Of a stretch of 64,000 bases of DNA, positions 1-8,229 are shown piece after piece; the stretch's first letter is position 1; every line of letters begins with the position of its first letter. The stretch lies in the NCBI RefSeq assembly GCF_024699275.1, contig NZ_JAILPX010000041.1, positions 1-64,000 on the forward strand, read 5' to 3'. The notes below the pieces were generated by a model that saw nothing but the letters and a program-made list of their open reading frames with translations, had not been told where the DNA came from and did no database searches. The stretch comes from Selenomonas sp. (GTDB taxonomy: Bacteria > Bacillota_C > Negativicutes > Selenomonadales > Selenomonadaceae). A program made the translations under genes and the position numbers.

Positions 1-51
1 GGCAACGGAAGACTTTCTGCGGCCAGTGCCGTAATAGCTTACTTGTGCCAT
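1..51 (-). CDS. rpsI: 30S ribosomal protein S9, N-terminal fragment
   Basis: Only the first 17 codons lie in the window; the gene runs off the left edge. The translation begins MAQVSYYGTGRRKSSVA, which is the typical S9 N-terminus with the conserved YGTGRRK motif. A strong GGAGG ribosome binding site lies at about 61-68. It follows rplM by 20 bases on the same strand, the universal rplM-rpsI order, so the two are co-transcribed. Confidence 0.93.
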   Translation of the reverse strand, partial: MAQVSYYGTGRRKSSVA

Positions 52-71
52 TTATATGTTCCTCCTCCAGA

Positions 72-512
72 TTAGCGAATGTTCAGCTCGAGCTTTTCCG
101 GCTTCTGAGCTGCATGCGGATGCTCGCTGCCAGCGTAAACACTGAGTTTGCGGTACATCTGAGCACCGAGACGGTTATGGGGCAGCATGCCTTTTACAGC
201 GTGCTCAATAACACGTTCCGGGAACTTTTCGAGCATCAGGCCAGCGGACGTGAAAGTCGTGCCGCCCTGATAACCGGAATGACGGAAATACGTCTTATCC
301 GTAAGCTTCTTACCCGTAAATTTAACCTTCTCTGCATTGATGACGATGACATAATCACCCGTATCAACGTGCGGAGTAAAGGTCGGTTTATTTTTACCGC
401 GAAGAACTTTAGCAACTTCGGCTGCAAGACGGCCGACAGTCTGCCCTTCAGCGTCTACAACATACCATTTACGCTCAACGTTGGATGCATTTGCCATAAA
501 CGTTGTCTTCAT
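72..512 (-). CDS. rplM: 50S ribosomal protein L13
   Basis: Encodes L13, an early-assembly protein of the large ribosomal subunit that binds 23S rRNA. The 146-residue product has the normal family length. It shows the N-terminal [15 protein letters not shown] motif, the central [11 protein letters not shown] segment and the C-terminal [20 protein letters not shown] region. The ATG at 512 is preceded by a run of six G (about 521-526), a good ribosome binding site. It is the first gene of an rplM-rpsI operon with its own promoter about 110 bases upstream, so it is independent of the epimerase gene behind it. Confidence 0.97.
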   Translation of the reverse strand: MKTTFMANASNVERKWYVVDAEGQTVGRLAAEVAKVLRGKNKPTFTPHVDTGDYVIVINAEKVKFTGKKLTDKTYFRHSGYQGGTTFTSAGLMLEKFPERVIEHAVKGMLPHNRLGAQMYRKLSVYAGSEHPHAAQKPEKLELNIR

Positions 513-617
513 GCGATTTCCCCCCTAATAAGTTCAAATAATTTAATCGGTATATGACGTTCTCACAGCTGGCTTCCGGGGCTAATGGATGCCATGCCCG
601 TAACATCACATAAAAAT

Positions 618-646
618 ATTCTACGCAAAAACAGAGTGCAAGTCAA
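618..646 (-). promoter_or_regulatory. Promoter of rplM-rpsI
   Basis: On the minus strand, a -35 box TTGACT (641-646) and a -10 box TAGAAT (618-623) are separated by exactly 17 bases. About 100 bases of untranslated leader follow before the rplM start, which leaves room for an autogenous leader structure, but I could not confirm one by eye. Confidence 0.75.
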
Positions 647-685
647 GAACTTTTTTCTTTTTTTACGAAAATTCCTGTTGTAAGG

Positions 686-1618
686 TCAGCGCCCTTGAAA
701 ATAGCGGATTGTGCGGGCCAAACCTTCTCCTAGATCCACCTGTGGATGCCAAACAAGATTTGCAAGCGCTGCTTCATTGCAAAGCGTAGAACGTCTGATA
801 TCGCCCTCCCGGGGCGCAGCAAATTTCGGCGTCACCACCTTGCCTGTCGCCTTCCCAAGCAAGGCAATCAACTCCAACAGACTGGTTTCCGTCTGATTGC
901 TAAGGTTATATACCGCATTTGGCTTATTTGTCGACATTGCCGCTATGATCCCCGTAGCAATATCTCCCGCGTAAATAAAATCCCGGGTCTGCTTGCCATC
1001 ACCAAAAACCGTAATCTCCTGCCCCTGAGCAATGCGTTTAGCAAAAATGCTGATGACGCCCCCTTCTCCTTTATCCCCTTGGCGCTCACCGTAGACATTG
1101 GCAAAACGCAGCGCCACATAATCCAAGCCATACAAATCATGATAAAGCTGCAGATATCTTTCCATCGTTACTTTCGAGAGGCCATAAAACGACATAGGTG
1201 CCACTACTTCCTCTTCACGAATGGGCAGTCTATCCTCTGCAACATCGCCATAAGCCGCCGCTGTAGAAGCAAAAATCACTCTTTGCACACCACTATGACG
1301 GGCTGCTTCCAGGATATTCAACGTTCCCATCACATTTTCTGCCGCATCAAATTTCGGATCCATGATGGACGTATCCACCATGGTTTGACCAGCCAAATGC
1401 ACAATCACATCGAACCCCGCCTGCGCAATCTTTTCTCGTGCCGCTTTATCCTGGATATCCATTTCCCAACAGGTACAAGTATCCTTTCCCGCCGGCAGAT
1501 GCTGCCAGGTTCCCGTACGCACATTGTCCAGTACCGTAACCTCGTGATTGGCAGCCAACAATTGCCGTACCAGATGAGAACCGATAAAACCAGCGCCCCC
1601 AGTCACCAATACATTCAT
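686..1618 (-). CDS. NAD-dependent epimerase/dehydratase (UDP-glucose 4-epimerase-like)
   Basis: Extended short-chain dehydrogenase, 310 residues, of the GalE/UDP-sugar epimerase group. The NAD-binding GGAGFIGSH motif is at residues 7-15, an STAAAYG segment near 118 carries the catalytic serine/threonine, and YGLSK near 146 gives the Tyr-x-x-x-Lys pair. The C-terminal substrate region has FGDGKQTRDFIY. The start overlaps the stop of the preceding cobC-like gene by one base, so it is the last gene of the pduX-cbiA-cobD-cobC operon. A cobalamin role is not obvious. It could supply UDP-galactose or UDP-GalNAc, the latter being the Pel precursor, but the Pel locus is 45 kb away, so that is only inference. 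The exact substrate cannot be read from sequence. Confidence 0.88.
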   Translation of the reverse strand: MNVLVTGGAGFIGSHLVRQLLAANHEVTVLDNVRTGTWQHLPAGKDTCTCWEMDIQDKAAREKIAQAGFDVIVHLAGQTMVDTSIMDPKFDAAENVMGTLNILEAARHSGVQRVIFASTAAAYGDVAEDRLPIREEEVVAPMSFYGLSKVTMERYLQLYHDLYGLDYVALRFANVYGERQGDKGEGGVISIFAKRIAQGQEITVFGDGKQTRDFIYAGDIATGIIAAMSTNKPNAVYNLSNQTETSLLELIALLGKATGKVVTPKFAAPREGDIRRSTLCNEAALANLVWHPQVDLGEGLARTIRYFQGR

Positions 1619-2250
1619 TATATAATCCCCCTTTGGACTGTACTGCCAAGGTGAGCCGTGCTGTTTAACAATTCAACGGATGGATTAGCCCCCTCATCGT
1701 AACGCACAATATTCACTGCCGTATTGAACTGGCGGATGCTCCATAAATACTGCAGCGGCATATGCAGCGCCGCTGCCAGAATGGTCCGCAGGACTGCCCC
1801 ATGGGCCACCACCACAATGGTCTGTCCATCATGTTCTCTAATCAGTTCCTGCAGGCGCAACATAGCTCGCCGCTGCACCTCAGGGAAGCTTTCTCCATCA
1901 GGAATTTCCATGATATCCGGGTGCTGCATGAAATTGACCATGGCATCCTCCCAATTGGCCACAATCTGCTGATAAGTCAGCCCTTCCCATTGACCGAAGC
2001 TCAGTTCACGAAAAGCTGGTTCAGGCTGTACAGAAAGGCCGAACTTGTGTGCTATGGTCTCTGCCGTCACCATGGCCCGCTGCAAATCACTGGCATAAAT
2101 CGCATCGATTTTCTCCACCGGAAAATTATCCGCCAGCTGCACAGCCTGCTGCCTGCCTTTCTCCGTCAATTCCACATCCGACTGTCCCTGATAGCGTCCT
2201 GTCACATTCCATTCCGTCTGACCATGACGAATAAAAATTACCTTTGTCAA
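1618..2250 (-). CDS. cobC: Histidine phosphatase, probable alpha-ribazole phosphatase
   Basis: A 210-residue member of the histidine phosphatase (phosphoglycerate mutase-like) superfamily. The catalytic FIRHGQTEWN motif is at residues 6-15 and the second catalytic histidine lies in VVVAHGAVLR near residue 150. This superfamily includes phosphoglycerate mutases and CobC, which dephosphorylates alpha-ribazole phosphate or cobalamin 5'-phosphate. Position decides: it overlaps cobD by four bases and lies in the cobalamin operon, so CobC is the best reading. The substrate itself is inferred from context, not from specific residues. Confidence 0.8.
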   Translation of the reverse strand: MTKVIFIRHGQTEWNVTGRYQGQSDVELTEKGRQQAVQLADNFPVEKIDAIYASDLQRAMVTAETIAHKFGLSVQPEPAFRELSFGQWEGLTYQQIVANWEDAMVNFMQHPDIMEIPDGESFPEVQRRAMLRLQELIREHDGQTIVVVAHGAVLRTILAAALHMPLQYLWSIRQFNTAVNIVRYDEGANPSVELLNSTAHLGSTVQRGII

Positions 2251-3323
2251 ATCACTGCCTCCAATGCTTTTAGCATCTGTTCATTTTCCCTATGGCTGCG
2301 CACCGCCACACGAATATATTGCCGGCCTTCCAATCCAGTATAATTGGCACAATCCCTAATCAGAATTCCCTTGCTGCGCATACGAGCTGTAAGTTCCCCG
2401 CTGGAAAGGTCCGTAGCTGCCACATCAATCAGAATGAAATTAACGCCAGGCTTAATGGGCTTAAATCCCGGAACAGTGCAAAGCCGCTCATAAAGCCATT
2501 CCTTTTCACCCTGTACAAAATTACGGCTTCTCTTATGATACGCCTTTAGCTGTAAAGCCGCAACACCAGCGACCTGCGCCAGACTATTGACATTCCAGAC
2601 ATCCTTGCCGCACTCCAACTGCCTAAGCAAATCCGGATGCCCGCTGGCAAAGCCGAGACGCAGCCCCGGCATAGCGTAAAATTTGGTTAAGGAACGCACC
2701 ACCAGCAAGTGCTTATAGCGTCCAGTTAAAGCGCGGACACTATATGCCCCATCATCTGGCAGGAAATCCAGGAAGGACTCATCTACCACCGTAATAATTC
2801 CCTTTGCTTCCCAACGAGGCAAAAACTCCAGCAATTGACTGCGTTGCATGAGTTTCCCCGTAGGATTATTGGGGTTACCAATAAACAGACAATCCACTCC
2901 ATCTTTTTCTAAAGTCCACTGCCACAAATCTGGTACAAATCCATCAGCAGCCTGCAGGGGATAAAATACGATCTCGGCTCCCACAGCCTCTGCCGCCCGC
3001 TGATACTCCCCAAAGGAAGGAATCGGAATACCCACGCGTTTTGGACGCAGCATATGGGTGAGCAAATAAAAAAGTTCTGCGGCCCCGTTACCTAAAATCA
3101 GCTGTTCCTTCGGGATGCCGTAATGCTCACTAAGGGCATTCTTTAATTCCCGGGCTTGTGAATCAGGATAATGGACTATCCCTGCAATATTATCCTGGAT
3201 GACCTGCGCCACCTCAGGGGCTAACCCCAGTGGATTGATATTGGCCGAAAAATCCAGCCAGCTGCCGCCATAAACCGCTGGCGCATCGTCATAGATATTG
3301 CCGCCGTGTTCAAATTTCTTCAT
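2247..3323 (-). CDS. cobD: L-threonine-O-3-phosphate decarboxylase
   Basis: PLP-dependent enzyme of the HisC-like aminotransferase fold that makes (R)-1-amino-2-propanol O-2-phosphate, the linker between corrin ring and nucleotide loop. Visible are HGGNIYDDAP at the N-terminus, FSANINPLG, the NPNNPTG motif and the PLP lysine in SLTKFYAMPGLRLGF. I choose the ATG at 3323 (MKKFEHGG) because a GGGGG ribosome binding site precedes it; the frame is open 75 bases further upstream, inside cbiA. The result is 358 residues, the family norm. It overlaps cbiA by 14 bases and cobC by 4. Together with PduX upstream it forms the complete L-threonine to aminopropanol phosphate branch. Confidence 0.93.
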   Translation of the reverse strand: MKKFEHGGNIYDDAPAVYGGSWLDFSANINPLGLAPEVAQVIQDNIAGIVHYPDSQARELKNALSEHYGIPKEQLILGNGAAELFYLLTHMLRPKRVGIPIPSFGEYQRAAEAVGAEIVFYPLQAADGFVPDLWQWTLEKDGVDCLFIGNPNNPTGKLMQRSQLLEFLPRWEAKGIITVVDESFLDFLPDDGAYSVRALTGRYKHLLVVRSLTKFYAMPGLRLGFASGHPDLLRQLECGKDVWNVNSLAQVAGVAALQLKAYHKRSRNFVQGEKEWLYERLCTVPGFKPIKPGVNFILIDVAATDLSSGELTARMRSKGILIRDCANYTGLEGRQYIRVAVRSHRENEQMLKALEAVI

Positions 3324-4701
3324 CGAACTGCCCCCGTTTTCTGGCAAAGGCCGCACATTGACGGACAAAATTTTCCGCCGCCTCAGGACAACCTGCAAAA
3401 TGCAGATGCAAATAACTGCCTAAGGCATTACCCGCCTGCTGGCCTGCCGGATACTCGCGATTATTCCGCAGCTTCCGAAAGATATATGGTGCGCTATCCC
3501 CCTTGACGACTTCTTTTTCCTTGGAAAAATGGAATTCATGCCCTTTAAGCTTCATCCCCGCCTTCCCCAGCAGCGAATCCCGCGTCAGTTCTGCTTCCAC
3601 ATATCCTACCATCTGCAATTTCTCCGTCATAACGGCCTGACCGGAAAATACCCCTGCCATGGGATATACCTGTCCCGCAAAATCCTGCAGGGATTCCAGC
3701 AAATACATATAGCCACCACATTCGGCCAGCATAGGCATCCCCGCCTGAGCAGCCTGACGAACAGCCCCGCGCATCTCTGCATTTGCTGCCAGCTGCCCGG
3801 CAAACATCTCTGGAAAACCTCCGCCCAGAAAAAGGCCGTCCACCGCCGGCAGTTTATCTTCATGCAAGGGACTGAAAGGCACCAGTTCCGCGCCCAAACT
3901 GGCCAGCACCTTTAGGCTGGCTGAATAATAAAAAGAAAAGGCTTCATCCTGCGCCACACCAATGCGGCATGCATATCTGCCCGTTCCGGACAAAGCCTGT
4001 TCCTTCACCTCCAGTGCCTTGGTGCTGCCAGCCAGAGTCAGCAACCGCTCTAAATCCACCTGGCCGGCCACCGCCTGCCCCATGCGTTCAATCAAGGCCC
4101 GTTCCTGATTCTCCTCCACAGGCACCAGGCCCAAATGGCGCTCCGGCATGCGCAGGCTGTCATCACGATGCAAGGCACCATATACCGGCATACCAATTTC
4201 TGCCATCGCTTTACGAATCATGTTTTCATGGGTATCTGAGCCCAACCGGTTCAAAATCACGCCGGCAAGGTCTACGGATTTATCGTAGTCCCGAAACCCC
4301 TGGGCAATCGCCGCTGCAGAAGCTCCCATGGACTTGGCATCAATTACCAGCAGCACCGGTGCATCAATGATTTTTGCAATCTCAGCCGTAGAGCTGATAC
4401 CGTTCCGTCCGCCATCATATAACCCCATAACCCCTTCCACTATGGCAATATCTGCGTTTTCCGCACCTAAAGTCAATATTTCCGGCAGGATTTCCTTCGG
4501 CGTCAACCAGCTATCCAGATTATGAGCGGGCCGGCCACTGGCCAGGGCATGATATCCCGGGTCGATATAGTCAGGACCCGCCTTGAAGGACTGCACCTTA
4601 ATGCCCCGCTGCCGAAGAGCTGCCAGCAATCCCGTAACGATGGTAGTCTTTCCCGCACCCGATTGGGTGGCTGCAATAACTAACCTCGGTATATTTTTCA
4701 T
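3310..4701 (-). CDS. cbiA: Cobyrinic acid a,c-diamide synthase
   Basis: ATP- and glutamine-dependent amidation of the a and c side chains of the corrin ring (CbiA in the anaerobic route, CobB in the aerobic one). The 463-residue protein has an N-terminal dethiobiotin-synthetase-like ATPase domain with a P-loop in AATQSGAGKTT (residues 11-21) and the KAGPDYIDP motif. Its C-terminal class I glutamine amidotransferase domain has the nucleophile in MLAECGGYMYL and a later histidine in KGHEFHFS. It overlaps pduX by 4 bases and cobD by 14, indicating translational coupling. Confidence 0.95.
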   Translation of the reverse strand: MKNIPRLVIAATQSGAGKTTIVTGLLAALRQRGIKVQSFKAGPDYIDPGYHALASGRPAHNLDSWLTPKEILPEILTLGAENADIAIVEGVMGLYDGGRNGISSTAEIAKIIDAPVLLVIDAKSMGASAAAIAQGFRDYDKSVDLAGVILNRLGSDTHENMIRKAMAEIGMPVYGALHRDDSLRMPERHLGLVPVEENQERALIERMGQAVAGQVDLERLLTLAGSTKALEVKEQALSGTGRYACRIGVAQDEAFSFYYSASLKVLASLGAELVPFSPLHEDKLPAVDGLFLGGGFPEMFAGQLAANAEMRGAVRQAAQAGMPMLAECGGYMYLLESLQDFAGQVYPMAGVFSGQAVMTEKLQMVGYVEAELTRDSLLGKAGMKLKGHEFHFSKEKEVVKGDSAPYIFRKLRNNREYPAGQQAGNALGSYLHLHFAGCPEAAENFVRQCAAFARKRGQFDEEI

Positions 4702-5546
4702 TCTCTGCTAACCTCCACTCCACCGGACCGCAAATTTGCCAGCCCCATAAATCGTATCGCTAAAGCCTGGGCGATCTGCTCCGCCTGCTGGCTGATTTTG
4801 TCCACCGCCATATCGCTCTTCCACCACAGACCCAGCACTGTTCCACTATGTGCCGCATTGATTCCTTCAGCTCCAGCCTGCTGCCCCAGCTGCCACAACC
4901 GGGCCAGTTTTTCCTTATAGAGGATTTCCTGATTTAGGAACGCACTTTTCGTTGCCAACTGGATAGCTTTCTCGATCTGCCCGCTCAGCATCACCCGCTG
5001 AAAAGCCTGAAATAAGTCCTCCCTATCCGTCCTGTGCTTTTCAAGCAGATGAAAAGCACAAGTATCCACTGTTCCCCCCAGATCAAAAATAGCCGCACGC
5101 AACGCCGGCACCTCCGAAAAACTAGCCCAGACTTTTCCCTTTATATGATCCATAAGTACGATTCCCGGACAAAAGATTCCATCAGTAGGCTCAATCTGAG
5201 CAGCAATTTCCATAATAAAAGCATCCGACCAGGGCTGATGGAACGTTTCCATCACCGCCACCACAATGGCCGCAATATCAGCACTGGAAGATGCCATCCC
5301 CTTTCCACGGGGAAGTTCTGACGTTAAGCGCACCCCCCAGGGAAAATCCCTTTCGCCTATATATTTTAAGGTCAACTCCATGGCCTTTTGGGATTTTTCC
5401 CCCAACCCGATTACACCCGAAAACCTGCCGCTTACTTCCACCTGTGTATACCAATCAATAGGGCAGGTCCCCAAAAAAGGTTTCCCTTGGGCAACACCCT
5501 GTACAAATTCCCCACAGGAACCGGGAACACGCACCATCAAATCCAT
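4698..5546 (-). CDS. pduX: L-threonine kinase (GHMP family)
   Basis: GHMP-family small-molecule kinase matching PduX, which phosphorylates L-threonine to the substrate of CobD. The N-terminus VRVPGSCGEFVQG is typical of PduX, and the GHMP ATP-binding motif appears as LPRGKGMASSSAD near residue 100. I prefer the ATG at 5546 because a GGAG ribosome binding site sits 6 bases ahead; an in-frame GTG at 5558 has no such site. It is the first gene of a five-gene operon (pduX-cbiA-cobD-cobC-epimerase). Placement next to cobD is the classical logic of aminopropanol linker synthesis. Confidence 0.9.
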   Translation of the reverse strand: MDLMVRVPGSCGEFVQGVAQGKPFLGTCPIDWYTQVEVSGRFSGVIGLGEKSQKAMELTLKYIGERDFPWGVRLTSELPRGKGMASSSADIAAIVVAVMETFHQPWSDAFIMEIAAQIEPTDGIFCPGIVLMDHIKGKVWASFSEVPALRAAIFDLGGTVDTCAFHLLEKHRTDREDLFQAFQRVMLSGQIEKAIQLATKSAFLNQEILYKEKLARLWQLGQQAGAEGINAAHSGTVLGLWWKSDMAVDKISQQAEQIAQALAIRFMGLANLRSGGVEVSRE

Positions 5547-5595
5547 AACGTTCTCCACATCTTCTACCGTCTCAGCTTTTACACTTACCCTATGA

Positions 5596-5625
5596 ATTAT
5601 AACAAACGGAATCCTGCCTGTCCAA
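5596..5625 (-). promoter_or_regulatory. Promoter of the pduX-cbiA-cobD-cobC operon
   Basis: Minus strand: -35 TTGGAC (5620-5625), 18-base spacer, -10 TATAAT (5596-5601). The leader to the pduX start is only about 40 bases, too short to hold a cobalamin riboswitch downstream of this promoter. Confidence 0.6.
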
Positions 5626-5688
5626 CTTCCAGCGGCCCCGCCATCCCCGTCCTCTTATTAGAAACTGCTGGGCGAAAGAGAACATTTA

Positions 5689-5697
5689 TGCTATAAT
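5689..5697 (+). promoter_or_regulatory. Extended -10 promoter of the membrane protein gene at 5734
   Basis: Plus strand TGCTATAAT is an extended -10 element (TG, one base, TATAAT at 5692-5697). No good -35 box is visible. It lies about 36 bases ahead of the TTG start and is divergent from the pduX promoter. Confidence 0.5.
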
Positions 5698-5733
5698 ATA
5701 GTCGTTTTTAGCGGAAATCTGGGAGGTCATCTC

Positions 5734-6267
5734 TTGAAAAAATTCGTACTCTTATGGGGGAAAAATCCCCCCATGCCAATATTTATGTTATGGCGAAAAG
5801 CCTTAGCCCAATCTACAGAGGGCCTTTTTCTCCTATTCCTATTCACCTCTGTATGGATCAACTCTCTGCGCCACAGCGCGCTGACCTATTCCTGGCTGGA
5901 CATACTGCTGGCGGTCTTCATGCTGCTGCAAATCCGGCGCTACTATCAGCACCATAAGCAGCTCTATCTGGCAATATATCAACGAAAAGTGCAACAGTTA
6001 AAGCGTTATCTGGCCACACCAGAACATTTCCAGGATAGCAAGATACAGGAAATCATCAAAATCGCTGCCACCGCCAGAGCGCGTGGGCAACTTGCAGGCT
6101 TTGCTGCCAGCCTTGCCAGTGTCAGCTACAATCGTCTGGATGCCATTACGCAGCGAATGGTTCATGCTAACGAAAAAAGATGGTATTATCTGGATACACT
6201 CATCCTTCTCAGCATCGTTACCTATGCTGTCATCACAATTTGGATGCTGATCAGGGATTTGTGGTAA
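5734..6267 (+). CDS. Small membrane protein of unknown function
   Basis: 177 residues, not recognised. The start is a TTG at 5734 supported by GGGAGGT at 5721-5727. Hydrophobic stretches that look like membrane segments are at about residues 28-45 (LFLLFLFTSVWI), 54-66 (LDILLAVFMLLQI) and 152-172 (LDTLILLSIVTYAVITIWML). Between them lies a basic, probably cytoplasmic segment rich in Q, K and R. It stands alone on the plus strand between the dhaKL genes and the pduX operon, with its own promoter and a shared bidirectional terminator. Its context gives no clear function. Confidence 0.72.
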   Translation: MKKFVLLWGKNPPMPIFMLWRKALAQSTEGLFLLFLFTSVWINSLRHSALTYSWLDILLAVFMLLQIRRYYQHHKQLYLAIYQRKVQQLKRYLATPEHFQDSKIQEIIKIAATARARGQLAGFAASLASVSYNRLDAITQRMVHANEKRWYYLDTLILLSIVTYAVITIWMLIRDLW

Positions 6268-6344
6268 AACAGATGATCACCAGACGACAGGACGTCGCAG
6301 ATTACAAGGACAACACGTGAAAATTCCCGGCTAAGGGCATAGAG

Positions 6345-6396
6345 AAAAAGAGGGAGCCTGACCTGCTGAAAAGCAGATCAGACTCCCTCTTTCATT
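6345..6396. terminator. Bidirectional terminator between the membrane protein gene and dhaL
   Basis: A long inverted repeat: AAAGAGGGAG plus CCTGACCTGCT, a GAAA loop, then the near-perfect complement ending CTCCCTCTTT (6347-6393). It lies between converging genes and has A/T-rich flanks on both sides, so it can serve both transcripts. Confidence 0.8.
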
Positions 6397-6430
6397 ATAA
6401 TCAATATACCCATACAGGATGCATATCCTC

Positions 6431-7078
6431 TTATTCCACATTCAGTTTCTGAGCGGCTTTATACATGGCCTGCAGCATCAACAGAATAGTTGTAGCCCCC
6501 GGATCCTGATGACCAATGCTACGCATTCCTATATAAGACGCGCGCCCTCTGCTGGCTTGAATGGTCTTCGTATATTCTACACCATTTTGCGCTGCCTCCA
6601 CCCCGGACAAAAGGATCTCTGCAAAGCTCCGGCCTTCCTCTACTGCTGCCTGCATAGCCCTGCCCGCCGGAAACATGGCATCCACCATGGTCTTATCCCC
6701 TTCATTGCTCTTTCCCAGCTGCGAAACCCCTATTGTACCCGCGTTAAAGGCCATAACCCAATCCGCTGCCTCCATTGATTTTTTGCCCTGGCTGGCCATG
6801 CCCGCCCGCAAATAGAACGTTCCAAACAGCGGACCAGCAGAGCCGCCAATGCCATTGATACAACGCATCCCCATATAGTGAAAAATTTCGCCGAAATCAT
6901 CTTTACTGGCAGCCAAATCCGGCAATTCCTGCAATATAGACTGGGAAAAGCGCGCCATATTGGTCCCATGATCGCCATCCCCTATAGCATTATCCAGGTG
7001 ATTGAGCTCTTCCTGATGTTCGATGATTTCCCGGCTGATTGCCTCCAACGCTGCAAAGATGTATTCCTTTCCGAACAT
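6431..7078 (-). CDS. dhaL: Dihydroxyacetone kinase ADP/ATP-binding subunit DhaL
   Basis: The nucleotide-binding partner of DhaK. The 215-residue product has the family's NAIGDGDHGTNM motif (residues 31-42), whose aspartates bind Mg-ADP, followed by GGSAGPLFGTFYLRAG near 77 and the C-terminal DPGATTILLML. It is 15 bases downstream of dhaK. No dhaM phosphotransferase gene is in the window, so it is unclear whether the phosphate comes from PEP via the PTS or from ATP. Confidence 0.93.
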   Translation of the reverse strand: MFGKEYIFAALEAISREIIEHQEELNHLDNAIGDGDHGTNMARFSQSILQELPDLAASKDDFGEIFHYMGMRCINGIGGSAGPLFGTFYLRAGMASQGKKSMEAADWVMAFNAGTIGVSQLGKSNEGDKTMVDAMFPAGRAMQAAVEEGRSFAEILLSGVEAAQNGVEYTKTIQASRGRASYIGMRSIGHQDPGATTILLMLQAMYKAAQKLNVE

Positions 7079-7093
7079 GCTGTTTATCCCCCT

Positions 7094-8080
7094 TCAGCGT
7101 CTGATTATCGGTGTCACTGCTGCTGCATCATAAAGCGCTTTGAGATGGGGATCCAGCCGCATCAGACTTATGGAAAAACCACCCATTTCCATGGAAGTCA
7201 TATAATTGCCAATCATCGTATCGTGAATGACAATATCTTGTTCCTGAAGATATTGATGCACGCATTCATTAACCGCGTAAAGTTCCATAGGTGGTGTGCC
7301 ACCAAGACCATTAATCAACACCACCACTTCACTCTTTTCATAATTGCAATCTAACAGAATCATCTCCAGCATCTGCTGAACCGTTTCCCTGGCCCCCATC
7401 ATATTACAGCGCAAAACTCCTGGTTCCCCATGGAGCCCCATGCCAATTTCCATTTCCTGTTCGCCCAGTTCAAAGCTGGGATCTCCATCAGCGGGGATAA
7501 CACAGGGACGACTGGCTACCCCGATGGTCCGCAATCCCGAAGCTGCCCACTCAGCTATCTCCTTTACCCGATAAAGATCAGAGCCCAGCTCTGCTTCAGC
7601 ACCGGCAATCTTCATGACCAGCACCACGCCAGCCAAACCGCGTCTGCCCACAGACTTATTTTTCAGGGTAGCCACATCATCGGCAATAATCACCGACTCC
7701 ACTGGTATATTCTCCATTTGCGCCAAATCCATCGCCATACGAAAATTCAACACGTCGCCAGTGTAATTCGCAATCAGGCAAAGCACCCCTGCCTGATTCT
7801 GAACCTCCTTAATGCCTTTTAAGATCATATCCGGTGTTGGTGAAGAAAAAATCTTACCGGGAATACCTGCATCCAGCATCCCATATCCCACAAAGCCACT
7901 GGGGGCAGGCTCATGACCGCTGCCACAGCCAAAAACAACCGACACCCGATCCGTCTTTAATTTCTGTCTGACAATAACATTGGAGTCCGGCAGCTGACGG
8001 AGAATCCCTGGTTGGGATAAAACCAACCCCCGGGTAACCTCAGCCTCCAAATTCTCTGGCTCATTGATAAATTTCTTCAC
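7094..8080 (-). CDS. dhaK: Dihydroxyacetone kinase substrate-binding subunit DhaK
   Basis: Binds dihydroxyacetone (or a related keto-sugar) covalently through a histidine. The 328-residue protein shows GCGSGHEPAPSGFVGYGML near residues 51-69; the usual second residue group HxG is replaced by PSG. ANYTGDVLNF near 107 and MGLHGEPGV near 215, which contains the substrate-binding histidine, are intact. The start is GTG at 8080, supported by AAGGAAG upstream. With dhaL it forms a two-gene unit inserted between cobalamin units, flanked by hairpins on both sides. The physiological substrate is not certain. Confidence 0.92.
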   Translation of the reverse strand: MKKFINEPENLEAEVTRGLVLSQPGILRQLPDSNVIVRQKLKTDRVSVVFGCGSGHEPAPSGFVGYGMLDAGIPGKIFSSPTPDMILKGIKEVQNQAGVLCLIANYTGDVLNFRMAMDLAQMENIPVESVIIADDVATLKNKSVGRRGLAGVVLVMKIAGAEAELGSDLYRVKEIAEWAASGLRTIGVASRPCVIPADGDPSFELGEQEMEIGMGLHGEPGVLRCNMMGARETVQQMLEMILLDCNYEKSEVVVLINGLGGTPPMELYAVNECVHQYLQEQDIVIHDTMIGNYMTSMEMGGFSISLMRLDPHLKALYDAAAVTPIIRR

Positions 8081-8141
8081 GATTTCACTTCCTTGCTCAT
8101 AGCCGACAGCGTCCTATCGTTATCTTCGAAAAACACGTTAG

Positions 8142-8206
8142 AAAAAAGCAGAATATAATCCGCCTACAAAGTTGTAATTCGTTACCCAGCGGATTATTTC
8201 CTGCTT
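8142..8206 (-). terminator. Rho-independent terminator after cobS
   Basis: On the minus strand an 18-base arm (8189-8206) pairs, with two mismatches, with a second arm at 8146-8163, across a loop of about 25 bases, followed by TTTTTT. It ends the cbiC-cobU-cobQ-cbiB-cobS unit and separates it from dhaKL. Confidence 0.75.
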
Positions 8207-8229
8207 AGTCAAATGGTATTTGTTTATTT

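Noticed and set aside
513..617. Ribosomal L13 leader RNA
   Set aside because: There is space for one, but I could not draw a convincing conserved structure by eye; needs a covariance search.
5559..5733. Cobalamin riboswitch ahead of pduX
   Set aside because: No B12 box and the leader after the promoter is only about 40 bases.
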